DNA of 12,786 bases. Origin: an uncultured Lachnospiraceae bacterium. GTDB taxonomy: Bacteria > Bacillota > Clostridia > Lachnospirales > Lachnospiraceae. The first letter of the stretch is position 1. Each line of letters begins with the position of its first letter. The stretch lies in assembly GCA_947382415.1 (NCBI GenBank), contig CANCYO010000074.1:1-12786 (forward strand). The letters run 5' to 3'. Below the pieces are notes generated by a model, which searched no databases, was not told the origin of the DNA, and was given only the letters and a program-made list of their open reading frames with translations. The position numbers and the translations under genes were made by a program. Positions 1 to 8,786 of this stretch are shown here, in pieces.

Positions 1-2050
1 CTGCCTTCCTCCAGCTCTTCCGTATCCCAGACAACGGAGGCAAGGTCTCCCCGCCCGCTCATGGCAGCCTCTCCGATCTGCGTCCAGATTTCTTCCCTGC
101 TGTCAGTCTTTTTGTATGAGACTGCTATGCTTGCCAGTCCCGCATTGTCCGTGGCAGCCAGCTTGAGCACGGGATTCTTCCCTACAGCGCTCCCGTCTTC
201 AGGACTCATCCCGGTGATCACAGGACTCTCCGTATCTTCTTTTACGGTCACGCAGATCTCTTTGGAGCATTCACCCTCATTGCCGGCGGCATCCACCGCC
301 GATACCTTGTAGGTGTAGCTCATCCCGGCTTTTACGGTAGTATCATGATAATTCTTTGTGTTGCAGGCGGACTGGAGCACCCTGAAAATACCGTGGTCGC
401 CGTCCATGCGGTAGATTCTGTACGCAGTCACGTCCTGATCCGCCGCCTCATCCCAGCAAAGACCCACATATCCCTCCGTGCCGTTTTCGGCAAGACCTTT
501 CACTCTGGCGGGGGCGGTCCGGTCGATGCGGTACTCCAAAACGATTTCTTCGCCGGCTCTGTTCAAAGCGTTCCGATTCCCGGCTCTGTCATATGCTTCA
601 AATTTGATGTAAAGTGTCCCCTCGGGGAGTGCGGTGAGGTCATAACGATAAGAGAAGCCGGTCTGTCCCGCCTTTTGGGTATTCTCCAGCACAGCGATCT
701 CTTCGTAGGCCGTACCGTCCATGGAAACGCTGAACACCGCCTTCGCCACCATATCGTTATCACTTGCTGTCAGTCTCAGCTCCAGTGCATCCTTATAGCT
801 GCCTTCCACAGGATAGACTTCACGGATCACCGGCTGTATGGTATCTGCCTGAGTCGTTATCTGTATCACATCCGATTCGATCCCCCGATTGCCCAGATCG
901 TCATATCCCACTACCCGGAAGCGATAACTCATGCCGGGAGACAGTCCGGTCACGTTATAGCCCAAAGCATCCGTGACTTTCGCGATTTTGACATAGCTCT
1001 CCCCAACCTGCTGCTCCACCTGAAAATAAGAAAAATCTGTCTCTGTCACGTCCTCCCACTGAAGCTGCACCGCAGTGGAGATCACATCGGTGTCGGTGAT
1101 CCTGATCTTCTGTATGCCGGTATTGTCCACTTCGTAGCGGCGGGTAAACTCTGTGGCGCTCTCATTTCCATTGCCGTCCACAGCGATTGCATTGAACACA
1201 TAGGCTCCGTCCGCAAGAGCCCTGGTGTCCCACTGATAAACCGCCCTGCCGTCTGTGGTCTGTACCTGTGCGAGATCAGTCCATTCCTGCGCATCCTCAC
1301 GGCGGTAAGAAAGTCTCACGGACGCTACACGGCGGTTGTCCTCCGCGAAGACACTAATCTCTGTTGTGCCCGCGATCCTGCCTGCTCCCGGAGTGATGTC
1401 CCAAACCTTCGGGGGCTCTTTATCCGTATCAACGGTAACCGTGACCGGCTCTGAGAATTCGCTTGTATTGCCGAAAGCGTCCTGCACCGTCATGGCATAG
1501 CTGTAGGTCTTGCCCTCTGTGACATCCTGATCCACATACCAGGTCTGGTTGTAGCGCCCCTCCAGCCTGGCAAGCAGCCGGTATTCCGGGCCCGGCTCCG
1601 CAGCATCAGACACAACCTCTTTTTTGTATAATTGGTAGACCGCACAGTCCGCACTCGTGGATGCATCCCAGAGAAGGCTGACTATGCCATTGTCCGCCTC
1701 CGCCGAAAATTTCTCAGGAAGCTCCGGCGCCTGTGTGTCAACGTGATAAGCGATTTCTCTCACATCCGTATTGCGGTCTGCGTCATACAGGGTAATACGC
1801 AGCCGGTAATCCCCGTTCTCCTCCAGGCCGGAGGGAGTCCAGTCATAGCTTACATAGAGTGTGGATGCATTAAAGGTCTTTTGCGTCAGGTATGCAAGCT
1901 GCTTCCATTCATTTTCTTCCAGACATTCAATCCTGACCCGATTACCCCTGGAGTTACCCGGATTGGCGAACTTCACGGTGACCGGCACGATACCCTGTCC
2001 CACAGCGCTGTAATCCGCAGGCGTGATCTCTGTGATCCGGGGCACTGCGA
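1..2050 (-). other. Alternating Ig-like and FnIII modules of the giant protein
   Basis: After FnIII 2 the protein alternates an Ig-like domain (start motif of the form P-x-I/V-x-x-x-x-P followed by SV-type strands and a DxxxN/DGxY turn) with an FnIII domain. Approximate borders are Ig 2046-1738, FnIII 1720-1430, Ig 1420-1120, FnIII 1115-850, Ig 845-530, FnIII 518-240, and a fourth Ig-like domain from 236 that is cut by the window edge. FnIII parts carry YQLYKKE, YFQVEQQ and YRIYRMDG C strands, and YSYAMTVQDAFGN, YRFRVVGYDDLGN and YTYKVSAVDAAGN F strands. Such stalks usually space or present the outer part of a surface protein. Confidence 0.8.
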
Positions 2051-5000
2051 CAGCAGCCTCCACGGTATTACTCTGTTCCGAGACATTGCCTGATGTGTCA
2101 TATGCCACAATGGTGTAGCGATAGACGGTATTCATGGCCAGATCCCTGTCCTGATACTGCGTGGAAGAAATGTTCCCTGCAATCTCCTGACCGTCTCTGT
2201 AAACCCCGTAGCAGGCCACGCCCACATTGTCCGTGGCCGGATTCCAGGTCAGTGTGACGGAGGAGCCGGTGCGAGTGCTGATGGCCGCGCCGGAAGGCGC
2301 AGAAGGCTTTTCCTCATCCGCAGAGGTCGTCACCTCGCACCTGGGGGATTCCGTGGTGAGATTCCGGTAAGTATCAAAGGGATATACCGTATAAGTATAG
2401 GTTTTCTCAGGCTCAAGCCCCTTGTCCTGATAGGAAGTCCCGCTGGTTACACCGATCTGCCTGCCGTCCCGGTAAATCTCATAGCCCAGAAGACCCGCGT
2501 CATCCGATGAGCCGCCATAGGTCAATGTGACCGTATTCTCCGTGACCTCCGACGCCCTGATATAAGATACCGGCACCGGGGCAGTCTCGTCTTCGATCTC
2601 AAAGATTACCTCATTTGCGATGCTGTAGACATCGTTCCTGAACTGGTAATTTTTCAGGCTCTTTCTGAGGATCAGCTTATTAAATCTGGTGGTACCGGCA
2701 TTGCTGTTGAATACAACGCTCTGAATGAAGTTTCTGCCGGACAGAGTCTGCTTTCTGGCAAGGATCACAGTGTGCCCGCCCTCCGCAATAAAGTTCGTAT
2801 AGCCCTGCTGGGTAAAGTGTCCCCGGAGCTCCAGTGTGCCCTCAGTGAGCAGTCCGCTGTGATTGATCCGGGAAGCGATCAGGAAATTGCCGCCCACCAG
2901 AAGATACCCCAATGAATCCTGCATCACAAGGGAACCGTTTCCGGAAACGGTAAAATCCCCAATACAGGAAATATCTGCGCTCTCTACTTCCAGTCTGCCG
3001 TCCGCAATGATGGCGTCTGCTGTGATAAAATGCCCCTCCGTGCGAAGAGACGCATTGGTATTGATCTTCAAAGTCCCTGTCTGAATGGTCTGCTCCAATA
3101 CGTTTTTGCCGTTCAGCAGAATATTGCCGCTCCAATTCCCCTGCGCAAGCTGGCTGATGGCGGCAATCGACAGATAACCGTCTCCTGTCGCCGTGCCTTT
3201 TTCATCCGTCAGTGTGCCGTAGACCACTGCGTCATTTCTGACCGTCAGCTTTCTTGCGCTTCTGTTGATGATATTTCCCACGGTTCCGGGCTTTTCCTGA
3301 CTCCAGAGCTGCGCCCTGTCGCCGGAAAAGATCAGGGTATTCGCCTCCGTTCCCGGATAAGCGTTTGCGCCTGTCTGTATAAAATCTCCCTTGACCTCCA
3401 GTGTGCCTGCAGTCAACTGTCCCTGCAGAGACTTTCCGGTCCGCAACGCAAAATCCCCCCAAACCGTGATATGATCCCGCTTATTAGTCATCACCAGACT
3501 GCCGCTGCTCTCGCTATAGGAATAACTGCCCGCCTCTCCCCTACGGGTCTGCAGACGGTAATCTCCCGATACATTCAGCTTACCGCCATTGACAAATACC
3601 GTGCCGGAGGTCTGGATCAGGTCTCCGTTTACGGTGAGGGTATAACCGTTCAGATCCAGCGTATCCTCCAGAAGGATCAGATCGCCCTCGTACACCTCAT
3701 CCTCCGTCAGAGTCCAGCCAAACTCGCCCTCCAGATCAGCGATTCTCATTTTACAGCCGTTTCGAATGAGCATTGTTTTCTGGAAAACAGTTTCAAACCA
3801 GACACCCTGATCGCTGTAATTGGCAATCTCTACCGTGGCAAAGGCTTCGTTGGAAGCAATATTCACGGTCTGCCGTTTATCGCCGGAAAACAGGAATTTA
3901 TGCGTACCGGTGGCATAGAGCCCTGTGGCCGAAGTAAAATTGCCGCCCACTTCAAAAGTACCTGCAGTCAGATAACCCCGGCCTCCGTCATAGGGCTTAT
4001 AGAGTACGTCGCCATGGACATGGATATAATCCTCGGGATCATACATGCCAAGCTTTGAGCTTTTGAAATAAAGCAGGGCATAGTCGCCAAACACCTCCAG
4101 GCTGCCCTGATGCATGGACAATCTGCCGGAGGTCTGGATCAGGTCTCCTTCTACCACCAGAGAGCCCCCGATTGTCAGCTCCTTCAGCCAGCCGGTCAGC
4201 TCCACATTGCCCTTTACATGAAGGTCGTTGTCCCATCTGACCGTCTGATCAATATGGATGCCTCCGCCAAAATAATTGTCCGTAAAGGTGGTGTCTGCGC
4301 CGATTCCGATTACGCCGGACACCTGATTATGATGGTCGTTGATATTGCCGGACACATAGACGACGTTTTCATGGTAGGACTTGCCCTCTGCGGTCTTCTC
4401 CGTGCTCACGAACACAACGCCCTCTTTGCTGGCATTGGCGATCTCCAGATGATTGAGTCTTGCATTCGCAGAACCGCTGGCCCCGAATTGAACGGTCTGA
4501 CAGGCTGTTCCGCTCAATACTACCGTATGGGAACCTGTGGCGACAAAGCTCTTCTGCGAGGACGTGCTGTTGACAATAAAATCGCCCTGAATCTCCAAAG
4601 TTCCGGTAGTCAGATACGCTTCCCCGGCTGCGGAAGACTCAGAGATGTAGCTGCCCTTCACGCACACCCTGTCCGCAGGATCGGTCATCTGCAGATATCC
4701 TGAGGACTTGCCGTAGATATACTCAGATGCGTCTCCGGCGCCTGCCTTTCTGGACTGCACACGGTAATCGCCCTCCACGGTCAGATTACCGCCATTGATA
4801 AAGACTGTCCCTGACAATTGTACAAGGTCTCCCGTAACGGTGAGACTGTGCCCGTTCAGATCCAGCGTATCCGCGATCAGTACCAGATCACCCTCGTACA
4901 CCGCATCCTTTTCCAGCGTCCAGCCACATTCTCCGGCCATATCTCCATAAGTGATACGGCAGCCGTTGGTGATGACTTTCTGGCTGTTAAATATCGTGTC

Positions 5001-8000
5001 AGAGTAAATTCCCTCCGCACTGTGATTCTGCAATTCTACAATGGCAAAATATTCATTTTCGGCGATGCTTACCGTCTGCAGCCCGTCGCCGGAAAACAGG
5101 AATTTATGCGTACCGCTGGCCTGAAGGCCCGTGGTGGAAGTAAAATCACCGCCCACCTCAAAAGTACCCGCAGTCAGATAACTGCTGCCCCCATAATAGG
5201 GCTTATAGAGTACATCGCCGTGGACATGGATATAGTCCTTTGGATCGTACATGCCAAGCCTTGAGTATTTCCAATTGAGCAGGGAATAATCCCCAAAGAC
5301 CTCCAGACTGCCCTGCTGCATATACAATCTGCCGGAAGTCTGGATCAGGTTCCCTTCTGCCGTCATGGAACCCCGGATGGTCAGATCGGCTGAGCCTGTC
5401 AGCTCCACATCGCCCTTCACATGGAGCTCCCCATCCCACTTGACGGTCTGACTGATGTTGATACCGCCGCCGAAATAATGATCCGTAAAAGTGGTATCTG
5501 CGCCCATTCCGATCACGCCGGACACCTGATTATGATGGTCGTTTACATTACCTGCTACATAGACCACATTTTCATGATAGACTTTCCCCTCTGTGGTCTT
5601 CTCCGTGCCCGCGAACACAACGCCCTCTTCGCTGGCATTGGTGATCTCCAGATGATTGAGCCGTGCATTCACAGAACTGCTTGCTCCGAATTGTACCTTT
5701 TGTCCGGCAGTTCCGCCAAGCACTACCGTATGGGATCCTGTGGCGATAAAGCTCTTCTGCGAGGCCGTGCTGTTTACAATAAAATCGCCTTGTACCTCCA
5801 GAATCCCCGCAGTGAGATAATCTGCTCCGGCTGCGGAAGAATCCGAAATATAACTGCCCTTCACGCATACCCTGTCCGCCGCGTCTGTCATCTTCAAATA
5901 GCCGGAAGAGGTTCCGTAGGTATACGCATTGCCGTCGGTACCCCCCTCGCGGAATTGTACGCGATAGTCACCCTCAACGGTGAGGCTGCCGCCGTTTACA
6001 AACACTGTGCCCGAGAGCTGTACCAGATTGCCGGTCACGGTCAGACTGTGGCCGTTCAGATTCAACTCGTCTTCGATCAGTACCAAATCGCCCTCGTACA
6101 CACTGTCCTCTGTGAGGGTCCACCCATACTCTCCCTGCAGGTCTCCATAAGTGATGCGGCATCCATTGGTGATCAGCTGCTGTTTGGCAAAAGTGGTCTC
6201 CGAATAAACCCCCTCTTCGCTTTCGTTTGCCAGCTCAACCGTTGCAAAATACTCATTGGAGGCAATATTGATGGTCTGTTTCTCCGTACCGGAAAACAGG
6301 AAACGGTGGGTGTTACTTGCCTGAATGCCCCGCTGTGACGTCAGATTGCCGCCTGTCTCGAAGGTTCCCGCCGTCAGATAACCCTGTCCCGTATAACTGG
6401 GATTGTATGTAACGTCGCCATATACATGAATATAATCCTCGGCATGTGTCATATAGAGCACCGACGGAGAATTCTGTCCCAGCGTATAATCCCCATGGAC
6501 AGTGAGGCTGCTCTTCTGCATGTATAATCTTGTCCGATCCTGAAGCACGTTGCCTTTTACAACGACAGCTCCGTACAGGGAAACGTCATTATTAGCAGCA
6601 AACTCCATATCTCCCTCAATGGTCATATCCTGTTTTAAGGAAGCCTTTTCCCCTACAAAAACGCTTCCACCAAAGATGCCCTCCTCAAAGCAGGTATCTG
6701 AACCGATGGCAAGAAATCCCGTTACCTTTTTCGCAATATCCTTCACCGTTCCCGATACATAAACTGCATTCTTATGGTCCTCATCAGATAACAGGACGAC
6801 TCCTTCCGAGCTGGTATTGCCAAGATCCAGATTGGCGAGTCTGGAGGTCGAGTTACCGCTTTTTCCGAAAGAGACCTTCTGACCTTCCTCACCGGATAAG
6901 ATCAATGTATGGCTTCCGGACGCCACAAATCCTTTGTCGGAATAAGCCGCGTCTATCTCCACGTCTCCCTTTATGCTCATCCTACCCGCGGTCAGGTCGT
7001 CCGTGCTGTCCATGACAGAGGAAGAGAGGAAACTACCCTCCACGCATACCGAGTCATTTTCGTTCAGCATCTTGAGGCGGCCGGAGCTTTTGCCATATAC
7101 AAAACCCCTGGAATCCGCCCCCGTCACACCATCCTCATCCTCAACGGAGTCCGGCCCGGCCTCCCTGCGGGACTGCATATGATAATCACCCTTTACAATG
7201 AGGTTTCCTCCGTTCACCAGAATACTTCCCGAGAGCTGGATGAGATCCCCCTCAACCGTCAGCGTATGCCCGTTTAAATCCAGTATGTCCTCAATCAGAA
7301 TCAGGTTGCCTTCATAGACCTGATCCGCCTCCAGTGTCCATCCGTACTCGCCTGTATATTCGCCATAAGCCATCTTACATCCATTCGTGAGCATCTCTTT
7401 ATGGGCAAACACTTCCTCTGACCAGACGCCCTCCGGGCTGTTATTTGCCAGTTCGATATTGGCAAAATATTCCCCTTCCGTTATGTCAATGGTCTGCTTC
7501 CGGTCTCCCGAGAACAGAAAGCAATGCTTCCCTGTGGCCTGCAGTCCTCTTGTACTGGTGAAATCTCCTCCCACCTCAAACGTACCCGCGGTCAAATCTC
7601 CGGCATTGCCATAATAGGGATTGAATTCCACATCTCCGTACACATGGATATAGTCCTGTTCATGTGTCATCCTAAGTCTGGAAGGGTAAGAACAACAGAG
7701 CCTGTAATCTCCCTCCACGGTCAGACTTCCCTGCTCCAGGCGCAGAACGCTCTTATCCTGCAGAAAATTACCCTTTACTGTGACATTGCCGGACAGGACG
7801 ATCTCTTTGCCGACATTTAATTTGCAGTCTCCCTCAATGGTAAGAATACTGTCCAGAGAAAGACCGGAAGAAATATAAATGCTTCCCCCGAAATATCCGT
7901 CCGTAAAAATCGTATCTGACGTCATCGTGATAAAACCGGACACGGACTTTCCATTGTCATTTACATTTCCTGTGACACAGAGCGCATTTTCCTGCTGACG

Positions 8001-8735
8001 GCCCGGACCTGTGCAGTCCACCGTATTCTCAAAGACTACTCCCCCATCGGAAGTGTTGGCGATCTCCAGATTGCACACTCTGGATCTGTCCGGCGCGCTG
8101 CCTGCAAAATTTACAATCTGCAAGCCCTCGCCGTTTAACAGCAATGTATGTTCCCCGGAAGCCACAAAGCTCTTTCGGGAACAGGTATCGTGGACCAGGA
8201 CATCCCCCCGGACCTCCAGTACGCCCGCCGTCAGCACATCCGTACTGTCCTGATCGGTTTCAGAGATAAAATCTCCCAGGACGCAGACCCTGTCTTCCTC
8301 CTCTGTCATACGCAGCAGACCCGTACTGCAGGCCGCCTCTTCGGACTGCAGCAGATAGTCTCCCTCCACAGTCAGCGTTCCGCCGTTTACAAAGAGAACT
8401 CCCCCTGTCTGAATCAGATCGCCCTCAACCGTCAGACTGTAACCGTTTAAATCCAGGATGCCATCCGTCAGGACAAGGCGGTCTACCACCTTGTCCTGCG
8501 TGAGCGTATAGTCCCCGGTCAGCGTCAGGTTTTCCTCCCCGGTATCAGACTGTGCCGCAAACATTGCGCCGGTCTGTCCGCTCTCAGACTCCGTGAATTC
8601 TTCGGAACCGTCAGACGTCCCCGGCTCCTGTGCCTTTACGCTCAGACAGTTTTGAATATCGCTGAATGGAAGCAGCGCGACGATCAATACAACTGCAATG
8701 GTTTTTCTTATAATGTCTCTTATTCTTAGCTTCAT
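1..8735 (-). CDS. Giant secreted repeat protein with beta-solenoid-like superrepeats and FnIII/Ig-like domains (3' end beyond window)
   Basis: One reading frame stays open from ATG at 8735 to the left edge, about 2,911 codons, with no stop. The frame was checked at both ends and at the repeat anchors. Residues 1-35 look like a signal peptide: basic start (MKLRIRDIIRK), hydrophobic TIAVVLIVALLPF, likely cleavage after VKA. After a Ser/Glu-rich linker, residues ~60-2048 consist of short beta-type strands (LDLNGHSLTV, GGLTVEGDY, YLTAGTFEVGGDF) ordered in superrepeats of about 400 residues, probably a parallel beta-solenoid. Residues ~2050-2911 alternate FnIII and Ig-like domains. It probably acts outside the cell as an adhesin or matrix protein; this is inferred from architecture. 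The start sits 51 bp after the upstream stop with no terminator between, so the two genes are likely cotranscribed. The ribosome binding site (AAGGGA, 8748-8753) is weak and 12 nt away. The C-terminus, including any cell-wall anchor or RHS/toxin part, is not visible. Confidence 0.93.
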   Translation of the reverse strand, partial: MKLRIRDIIRKTIAVVLIVALLPFSDIQNCLSVKAQEPGTSDGSEEFTESESGQTGAMFAAQSDTGEENLTLTGDYTLTQDKVVDRLVLTDGILDLNGYSLTVEGDLIQTGGVLFVNGGTLTVEGDYLLQSEEAACSTGLLRMTEEEDRVCVLGDFISETDQDSTDVLTAGVLEVRGDVLVHDTCSRKSFVASGEHTLLLNGEGLQIVNFAGSAPDRSRVCNLEIANTSDGGVVFENTVDCTGPGRQQENALCVTGNVNDNGKSVSGFITMTSDTIFTDGYFGGSIYISSGLSLDSILTIEGDCKLNVGKEIVLSGNVTVKGNFLQDKSVLRLEQGSLTVEGDYRLCCSYPSRLRMTHEQDYIHVYGDVEFNPYYGNAGDLTAGTFEVGGDFTSTRGLQATGKHCFLFSGDRKQTIDITEGEYFANIELANNSPEGVWSEEVFAHKEMLTNGCKMAYGEYTGEYGWTLEADQVYEGNLILIEDILDLNGHTLTVEGDLIQLSGSILVNGGNLIVKGDYHMQSRREAGPDSVEDEDGVTGADSRGFVYGKSSGRLKMLNENDSVCVEGSFLSSSVMDSTDDLTAGRMSIKGDVEIDAAYSDKGFVASGSHTLILSGEEGQKVSFGKSGNSTSRLANLDLGNTSSEGVVLLSDEDHKNAVYVSGTVKDIAKKVTGFLAIGSDTCFEEGIFGGSVFVGEKASLKQDMTIEGDMEFAANNDVSLYGAVVVKGNVLQDRTRLYMQKSSLTVHGDYTLGQNSPSVLYMTHAEDYIHVYGDVTYNPSYTGQGYLTAGTFETGGNLTSQRGIQASNTHRFLFSGTEKQTINIASNEYFATVELANESEEGVYSETTFAKQQLITNGCRITYGDLQGEYGWTLTEDSVYEGDLVLIEDELNLNGHSLTVTGNLVQLSGTVFVNGGSLTVEGDYRVQFREGGTDGNAYTYGTSSGYLKMTDAADRVCVKGSYISDSSAAGADYLTAGILEVQGDFIVNSTASQKSFIATGSHTVVLGGTAGQKVQFGASSSVNARLNHLEITNASEEGVVFAGTEKTTEGKVYHENVVYVAGNVNDHHNQVSGVIGMGADTTFTDHYFGGGINISQTVKWDGELHVKGDVELTGSADLTIRGSMTAEGNLIQTSGRLYMQQGSLEVFGDYSLLNWKYSRLGMYDPKDYIHVHGDVLYKPYYGGSSYLTAGTFEVGGDFTSTTGLQASGTHKFLFSGDGLQTVSIAENEYFAIVELQNHSAEGIYSDTIFNSQKVITNGCRITYGDMAGECGWTLEKDAVYEGDLVLIADTLDLNGHSLTVTGDLVQLSGTVFINGGNLTVEGDYRVQSRKAGAGDASEYIYGKSSGYLQMTDPADRVCVKGSYISESSAAGEAYLTTGTLEIQGDFIVNSTSSQKSFVATGSHTVVLSGTACQTVQFGASGSANARLNHLEIANASKEGVVFVSTEKTAEGKSYHENVVYVSGNINDHHNQVSGVIGIGADTTFTDNYFGGGIHIDQTVRWDNDLHVKGNVELTGWLKELTIGGSLVVEGDLIQTSGRLSMHQGSLEVFGDYALLYFKSSKLGMYDPEDYIHVHGDVLYKPYDGGRGYLTAGTFEVGGNFTSATGLYATGTHKFLFSGDKRQTVNIASNEAFATVEIANYSDQGVWFETVFQKTMLIRNGCKMRIADLEGEFGWTLTEDEVYEGDLILLEDTLDLNGYTLTVNGDLIQTSGTVFVNGGKLNVSGDYRLQTRRGEAGSYSYSESSGSLVMTNKRDHITVWGDFALRTGKSLQGQLTAGTLEVKGDFIQTGANAYPGTEANTLIFSGDRAQLWSQEKPGTVGNIINRSARKLTVRNDAVVYGTLTDEKGTATGDGYLSIAAISQLAQGNWSGNILLNGKNVLEQTIQTGTLKINTNASLRTEGHFITADAIIADGRLEVESADISCIGDFTVSGNGSLVMQDSLGYLLVGGNFLIASRINHSGLLTEGTLELRGHFTQQGYTNFIAEGGHTVILARKQTLSGRNFIQSVVFNSNAGTTRFNKLILRKSLKNYQFRNDVYSIANEVIFEIEDETAPVPVSYIRASEVTENTVTLTYGGSSDDAGLLGYEIYRDGRQIGVTSGTSYQDKGLEPEKTYTYTVYPFDTYRNLTTESPRCEVTTSADEEKPSAPSGAAISTRTGSSVTLTWNPATDNVGVACYGVYRDGQEIAGNISSTQYQDRDLAMNTVYRYTIVAYDTSGNVSEQSNTVEAAVAVPRITEITPADYSAVGQGIVPVTVKFANPGNSRGNRVRIECLEENEWKQLAYLTQKTFNASTLYVSYDWTPSGLEENGDYRLRITLYDADRNTDVREIAYHVDTQAPELPEKFSAEADNGIVSLLWDASTSADCAVYQLYKKEVVSDAAEPGPEYRLLARLEGRYNQTWYVDQDVTEGKTYSYAMTVQDAFGNTSEFSEPVTVTVDTDKEPPKVWDITPGAGRIAGTTEISVFAEDNRRVASVRLSYRREDAQEWTDLAQVQTTDGRAVYQWDTRALADGAYVFNAIAVDGNGNESATEFTRRYEVDNTGIQKIRITDTDVISTAVQLQWEDVTETDFSYFQVEQQVGESYVKIAKVTDALGYNVTGLSPGMSYRFRVVGYDDLGNRGIESDVIQITTQADTIQPVIREVYPVEGSYKDALELRLTASDNDMVAKAVFSVSMDGTAYEEIAVLENTQKAGQTGFSYRYDLTALPEGTLYIKFEAYDRAGNRNALNRAGEEIVLEYRIDRTAPARVKGLAENGTEGYVGLCWDEAADQDVTAYRIYRMDGDHGIFRVLQSACNTKNYHDTTVKAGMSYTYKVSAVDAAGNEGECSKEICVTVKEDTESPVITGMSPEDGSAVGKNPVLKLAATDNAGLASIAVSYKKTDSREEIWTQIGEAAMSGRGDLASVVWDTEELEEG
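2053..2312 (-). other. Fibronectin type III domain 2 of the giant protein
   Basis: Residues ~2142-2228. Landmarks are SVTLTWNPATDNVGV, YGVYRDGQEI, TQYQDRDL and YRYTIVAYDTSGNVS. It follows FnIII 1 directly, with a DEEKPSAPSG linker. Confidence 0.87.
2316..2582 (-). other. Fibronectin type III domain 1 of the giant protein
   Basis: Residues ~2052-2140. The pattern is typical of FnIII: TVTLTYGGSSDD in the B strand, LLGYEIYRDG in the C strand, TSYQDKGL and EKTYTYTVYPFD in the F strand, ending TTSADEEKP. It is the first module after the solenoid part. Confidence 0.85.
2605..8447 (-). repeat. Superrepeat array of about 400 codons inside the giant gene, four full units and a shortened fifth
   Basis: The Asn codon of the recurring L-(D/N)-L-N-G motif falls at 8447, 7274, 6056, 4856 and 3650 (residues 97, 488, 894, 1294, 1696), giving periods of 391, 406, 400 and 402 codons. 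Each full unit carries the same ordered landmarks: LDLNGHSLTV, GGLTVEGDY, SSGYLKMTD, VCVKGSYIS, YLTAGTLEV, SHTVVLSG, NARLNHLEI, GADTTFTD, YFGGGI, DYIHVHGDV, YLTAGTFEVGG, THKFLFSG, ITNGC and GWTL. The units starting at 6056 and 4856 are the most alike, also at DNA level: a 29-bp stretch at 4312-4340 is identical at 5515-5543. The fifth unit lacks the middle landmarks and ends near 2605. Confidence 0.92.
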
Positions 8736-8786
8736 GATTTCTTTTGTTCCCTTCGCATTTTTGTATAATCAATGTGAACTATTACT

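Noticed and set aside
345..1454. Long plus-strand open frame of 369 codons
   Set aside because: It lies opposite the FnIII/Ig-like part of the giant gene. The product is rich in His, Cys and Arg, with no domain pattern and no ribosome binding site; it is a codon-bias shadow.
3030..4058. Plus-strand open frame of 342 codons, with similar ones at 4110-4703, 4818-5264 and 5421-6338
   Set aside because: They recur with the same period as the superrepeat of the minus-strand gene and resemble one another only for that reason.
8640..8735. Cysteine near the signal peptide end of the giant protein (IQNC) as a lipoprotein site
   Set aside because: The residues before Cys do not match a lipobox; the VKA cleavage site after residue 35 fits better.
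8733..8760. Eight-codon frame (ATG CGA AGG ...) whose TGA overlaps the giant gene's ATG
   Set aside because: It has no ribosome binding site and is too short to judge; coupling by such a leader peptide cannot be supported.
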